Shown one piece after another: positions 49,750 through 51,759 of a DNA stretch of 51,759 nt; position 1 is the stretch's first letter, and each line of letters opens with the position of its first letter. Made by a program: the position numbers and the translations under genes. The stretch covers positions 33,716 through 85,474 of the forward strand of contig NZ_KQ948673.1 of NCBI RefSeq assembly GCF_001514145.1. Direction: 5' to 3'. This DNA comes from Streptomyces canus (lineage in GTDB: Bacteria > Actinomycetota > Actinomycetes > Streptomycetales > Streptomycetaceae). The notes beneath the pieces were generated by a model, which did not search any database, was not told where the DNA came from, and saw nothing but the letters and a program-made list of their open reading frames with translations.

Positions 49750-50895
49750 CTACCCCATCGCCAGCCCGTCCTTGGCCGCGCCCCGGCTCAGCACCACCTC
49801 CCGGATCCGGTCACGGACGCCCTCGAGATCGGCGCCCCGCGCGATCGCCTGGTTGAGGTTCACCACCCGGCCGGCGTCCACGTCGAACATCTGCGGCAGG
49901 AACTCCGCCTTCGTGACCCGCCAGCGCTCACCCGGCCGGGCGGGCGGCGCGAACGTGAAGCGGCCGAGGGTGGACTGGTTGCCGCGCGGGTCCTGGGCAC
50001 CCTCGTGGTTGAACATCTCGCCCGCGATCTGGTCGCCCATGCCGTAGACGACCCAGGTGCCGTTGACCTTCTCGTACGCCTGCGGGACATGGGCGTGGGT
50101 GCCGAGGATCAGGTCGACGTCGGGCCGCCCCCCGGTGCGGGCGGCGGTCAGATCGCGCGCCAGGGCCATCTGCTGCTCATCGGGCGCGTCCTGCCATTCG
50201 GTGCCCCAGTGCAGCGATACGACGACCACGTCGGCGCCCGCCTTCCGAGCGGCACGGGCGTCCGCCAGGATCTTCTTCTCGTCCATCAGGTCGACCGCCC
50301 AGGGCTGCCCCTGGGGCAGCGGGAAGCCGTTGGTGTCATAGGTGTAGGCGAGGTGGGCGACCTTCGCCGACCCGGCACGCAGGACGGTGACGGCGCGCGA
50401 CTCGGCCTCGGTGCGGGCCGATCCGGCGTGCCGTACGCCCGCGCGGTCCAGGGCGTCGAGGGTGCGTCGGATGCCGCCTGAGCCGTCGTCGAGGCTGTGG
50501 TTGGAGGCGGTGGAGCAGCCGTCGTAGCCGGTGGCGGCAAGCGCCTGGGCCACCTCGGGCGGTGACTTGAAGGTCGGGTAGCCGGTGTAGTCGCCGTTCG
50601 CGCCGTAGACGGTCTCCATGTGGCACAGCGCCAGATCGGCGCGGGAGACGACGGATCGGATTCCGGCCAGCATCGGGCGGAAGTCGTAGCCGTGCCCGCC
50701 GCCGTCGAAGCGGGCCCGGTCGATGATCGAACTGTGCGGCAGGACGTCACCGGAGGCGACGAGTGTGAAGCCGCGCGGTGCGACGGCGGCCGGGGCCGGG
50801 TGCCCGGGGGTCTCGTGGTCGTGCGCCTGGCAGGCGGCGCCCCCGGCGAGAAGTGCCGTGAGGGCCAGGGCAACCTGCCGTCTGCGTGCAATCAT
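49750..50895 (-). CDS. CapA family lipoprotein (PGA_cap domain)
   Basis: 381 aa from ATG 50895. The N-terminus (RRRQVALALTALLAGGAAC) is a lipoprotein signal with Cys22. The CapA/PGA_cap metallophosphatase-like fold follows: TLVASGDVLPHSSI, CHMETVYG, YPTFKSPPEVAQALAATGYDGCSTASNHSLDDGSGGIRRTLDALDRAGV, VSLHWGTEWQ and LILGTHAHVPQAYEKVNGTWVVYGMGDQIAG. CapA supports poly-gamma-glutamate synthesis in Bacillus, but no capBC genes are here, so a cell-envelope phosphoesterase role is a more cautious statement. It is convergent with marR. Confidence 0.9.
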   Translation of the reverse strand: MIARRRQVALALTALLAGGAACQAHDHETPGHPAPAAVAPRGFTLVASGDVLPHSSIIDRARFDGGGHGYDFRPMLAGIRSVVSRADLALCHMETVYGANGDYTGYPTFKSPPEVAQALAATGYDGCSTASNHSLDDGSGGIRRTLDALDRAGVRHAGSARTEAESRAVTVLRAGSAKVAHLAYTYDTNGFPLPQGQPWAVDLMDEKKILADARAARKAGADVVVVSLHWGTEWQDAPDEQQMALARDLTAARTGGRPDVDLILGTHAHVPQAYEKVNGTWVVYGMGDQIAGEMFNHEGAQDPRGNQSTLGRFTFAPPARPGERWRVTKAEFLPQMFDVDAGRVVNLNQAIARGADLEGVRDRIREVVLSRGAAKDGLAMG

Positions 50896-51012
50896 CAGCT
50901 CACCCCACTGTGGTCATATTTGCTGACGAATAGGTATGAGCTTGTCCGTGTCCGCAAACGGTCTGGCCGCCTTCTTGACCCGTCCGGGGTGGACGGGACG
51001 CGGAAGGGAGGC

Positions 51013-51037
51013 GGAACGGACCGTTCACCGAACCGTT
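51013..51037 (+). promoter_or_regulatory. Possible ECF-type promoter GGAAC-N16-CGTT
   Basis: GGAAC (51013-51017) and CGTT (51034-51037) with 16 bp between fit the ECF promoter form, 80 bp upstream of the sigma gene. The perfect palindrome GAACGG-A-CCGTTC (51014-51026) overlaps it. Autoregulation by the downstream sigma factor is inference. Confidence 0.4.
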
Positions 51038-51116
51038 CGTCGACGCGATCGACCGTCCGCCGCAGATCCTTGTGCGCGCCCTGTCCCCCGGCCCCGTGCT
51101 GAGGTGCCATACGGCC

Positions 51117-51662
51117 ATGACGGCCGGAACCACCCTCACGAACGGGACGACCGCCGAGCACGAGCTCGCCGCACTGCAGCGGGAGCACGGCCGGCCCCTC
51201 TTCGCGCTCCTGCTCCGGCTCAGTGACGGCGACCGGCAACGCGCCGAGGACCTGGTGCAGGAGACCCTCGTGCGCGCCTGGCAGCATCCCGAGGCGCTGC
51301 GCGCCGACGCCTTCGAGTCCGTACGGCCCTGGCTGCTGACCGTGGGACGCCGGCTCGCGATCGACGCGCGGCGGGCCCGGCAGGCACGCCCCGCCGAGGT
51401 CGGCGACGCGGTGCTGGAGAACGCCCGGGTGTGCGCCGATCACGCCGAACGGGCGGCCGCCGCCCTCGACGTACGCGAAGCTGTGAAGACACTCACTCCG
51501 GAGCACCGTGAAGTCCTGGTGCTGGTGTATTTCCAGGGGACGAGTGTGGCGGAGGCCGCCGAAATCCTCGGAATTCCGCCCGGTACGGTGAAGTCCCGCG
51601 CGTACTACGCGCTGCGGGCCCTGCGCCGGGTGCTTCCGGGATACGCGGCCGACCTGCGGTGA
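51117..51662 (+). CDS. ECF-subfamily RNA polymerase sigma factor
   Basis: 181 aa from ATG 51117. Region 2 covers residues about 12-80 (LFALLLRLSDGDRQRAEDLVQETLVRAWQHPEAL, with the DLVQETxxRAW core of region 2.2-2.4) and region 4 residues about 120-170 (VKTLTPEHREVLVLVYFQGTSVAEAAEILGIPPGTVKSRAYYALRALR). There is no extra C-terminal domain. An anti-sigma gene would be expected after 51662, but only about 100 bp remain and no start is seen there; an inverted repeat (AGGACCCC at about 51702 and GGGGTCCT near 51750) lies in that tail. A possible ECF promoter precedes it. Confidence 0.92.
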   Translation: MTAGTTLTNGTTAEHELAALQREHGRPLFALLLRLSDGDRQRAEDLVQETLVRAWQHPEALRADAFESVRPWLLTVGRRLAIDARRARQARPAEVGDAVLENARVCADHAERAAAALDVREAVKTLTPEHREVLVLVYFQGTSVAEAAEILGIPPGTVKSRAYYALRALRRVLPGYAADLR

Positions 51663-51759
51663 AACCAATGGGAAAGTCAAACCTCCGTAAAGCGCCTTGC
51701 TGAGGACCCCGGTTGAGTAATCGGCTGTCCTCATCCGTGTTCCGGATGGGGTCCTGGCG

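Overview
The window is chromosomal DNA from a Streptomyces species. Support for this: very high GC with G/C-biased third codon positions in nearly every gene, GTG and TTG starts, ATGA/GTGA start-stop overlaps, and a set of streptomycete or actinobacterial families (ergothioneine operon, DUF574-type methyltransferase, class F sortase, RmdA-type PAS-GGDEF-EAL protein, zinc-free L32). From memory, the order egtABCD ... olsBA ... sdhCAB/LysR ... rmdA ... repeat lipoprotein parallels roughly SCO0910-SCO0930 of S. coelicolor; this was not checked by alignment. No tRNA, rRNA, CRISPR array or insertion sequence was seen.

Layout. 0-0.3 kb: start of a dihydrolipoamide dehydrogenase gene running off the left edge. 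0.4-10 kb: an accessory catabolic region with two TetR genes, an HxlR gene, a saccharopine-dehydrogenase-like reductase, an F420-type luciferase-like oxidoreductase, an SRPBCC protein, an SDR, and an enoyl-CoA hydratase / alpha-beta hydrolase / acyl-CoA ligase operon. One TetR seems to control both the SDR and the acyl-CoA operon through an identical palindrome at each promoter. 10-12.4 kb: a SpdB-like (DUF2637) gene preceded by a 10-bp repeat array, and a secreted GH43 arabinofuranosidase. 12.6-17.7 kb: amidase, NfeD-like protein and flotillin, a small membrane protein, and an orphan PemK/MazF-type RNase whose gene end overlaps a convergent bacterial-type PARG gene.

18-23.5 kb: egtABCD (ergothioneine), with a convergent PLP C-S lyase that may supply the missing EgtE step. 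23.6-28 kb: dodecin, a Pnkp-like HAD phosphatase, a secreted pectate lyase with a TTA (bldA) codon, a thioredoxin-like 2Fe-2S protein, a cysteine-free L32 paralogue with a possible Zur site, an RlaP-like nucleotidyltransferase and a flavin-dependent oxidoreductase. 28-32 kb: UvrA2-type ABC protein and the olsB-olsA ornithine-lipid pair. 32.4-37 kb: sdhC-sdhA-sdhB with a divergent LysR regulator. 37-40 kb: c-di-GMP enzyme RmdA translationally coupled to a methyltransferase. 40-45.3 kb: a cell-surface module (repeat lipoprotein, proline-rich protein, DUF4239 protein, two related anchored Ig-like proteins, class F sortase). 45.3-51.7 kb: NodB deacetylase, universal stress protein, a probable ethylene-forming enzyme, a permease remnant, an alpha/beta hydrolase with divergent MarR regulator, a CapA lipoprotein and an ECF sigma factor.

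The most notable items are the ethylene-forming enzyme (all iron, 2-oxoglutarate and arginine-site residues kept) beside a decayed amino-acid permease, the sortase surface module, the PemK/PARG pair, the egt-C-S lyase arrangement, and several regulatory palindromes whose position relative to promoters suggests specific regulator-target links. Many genes here lack a Shine-Dalgarno sequence and instead carry TANNNT 6-8 bases before the start codon, the signature of leaderless transcripts.
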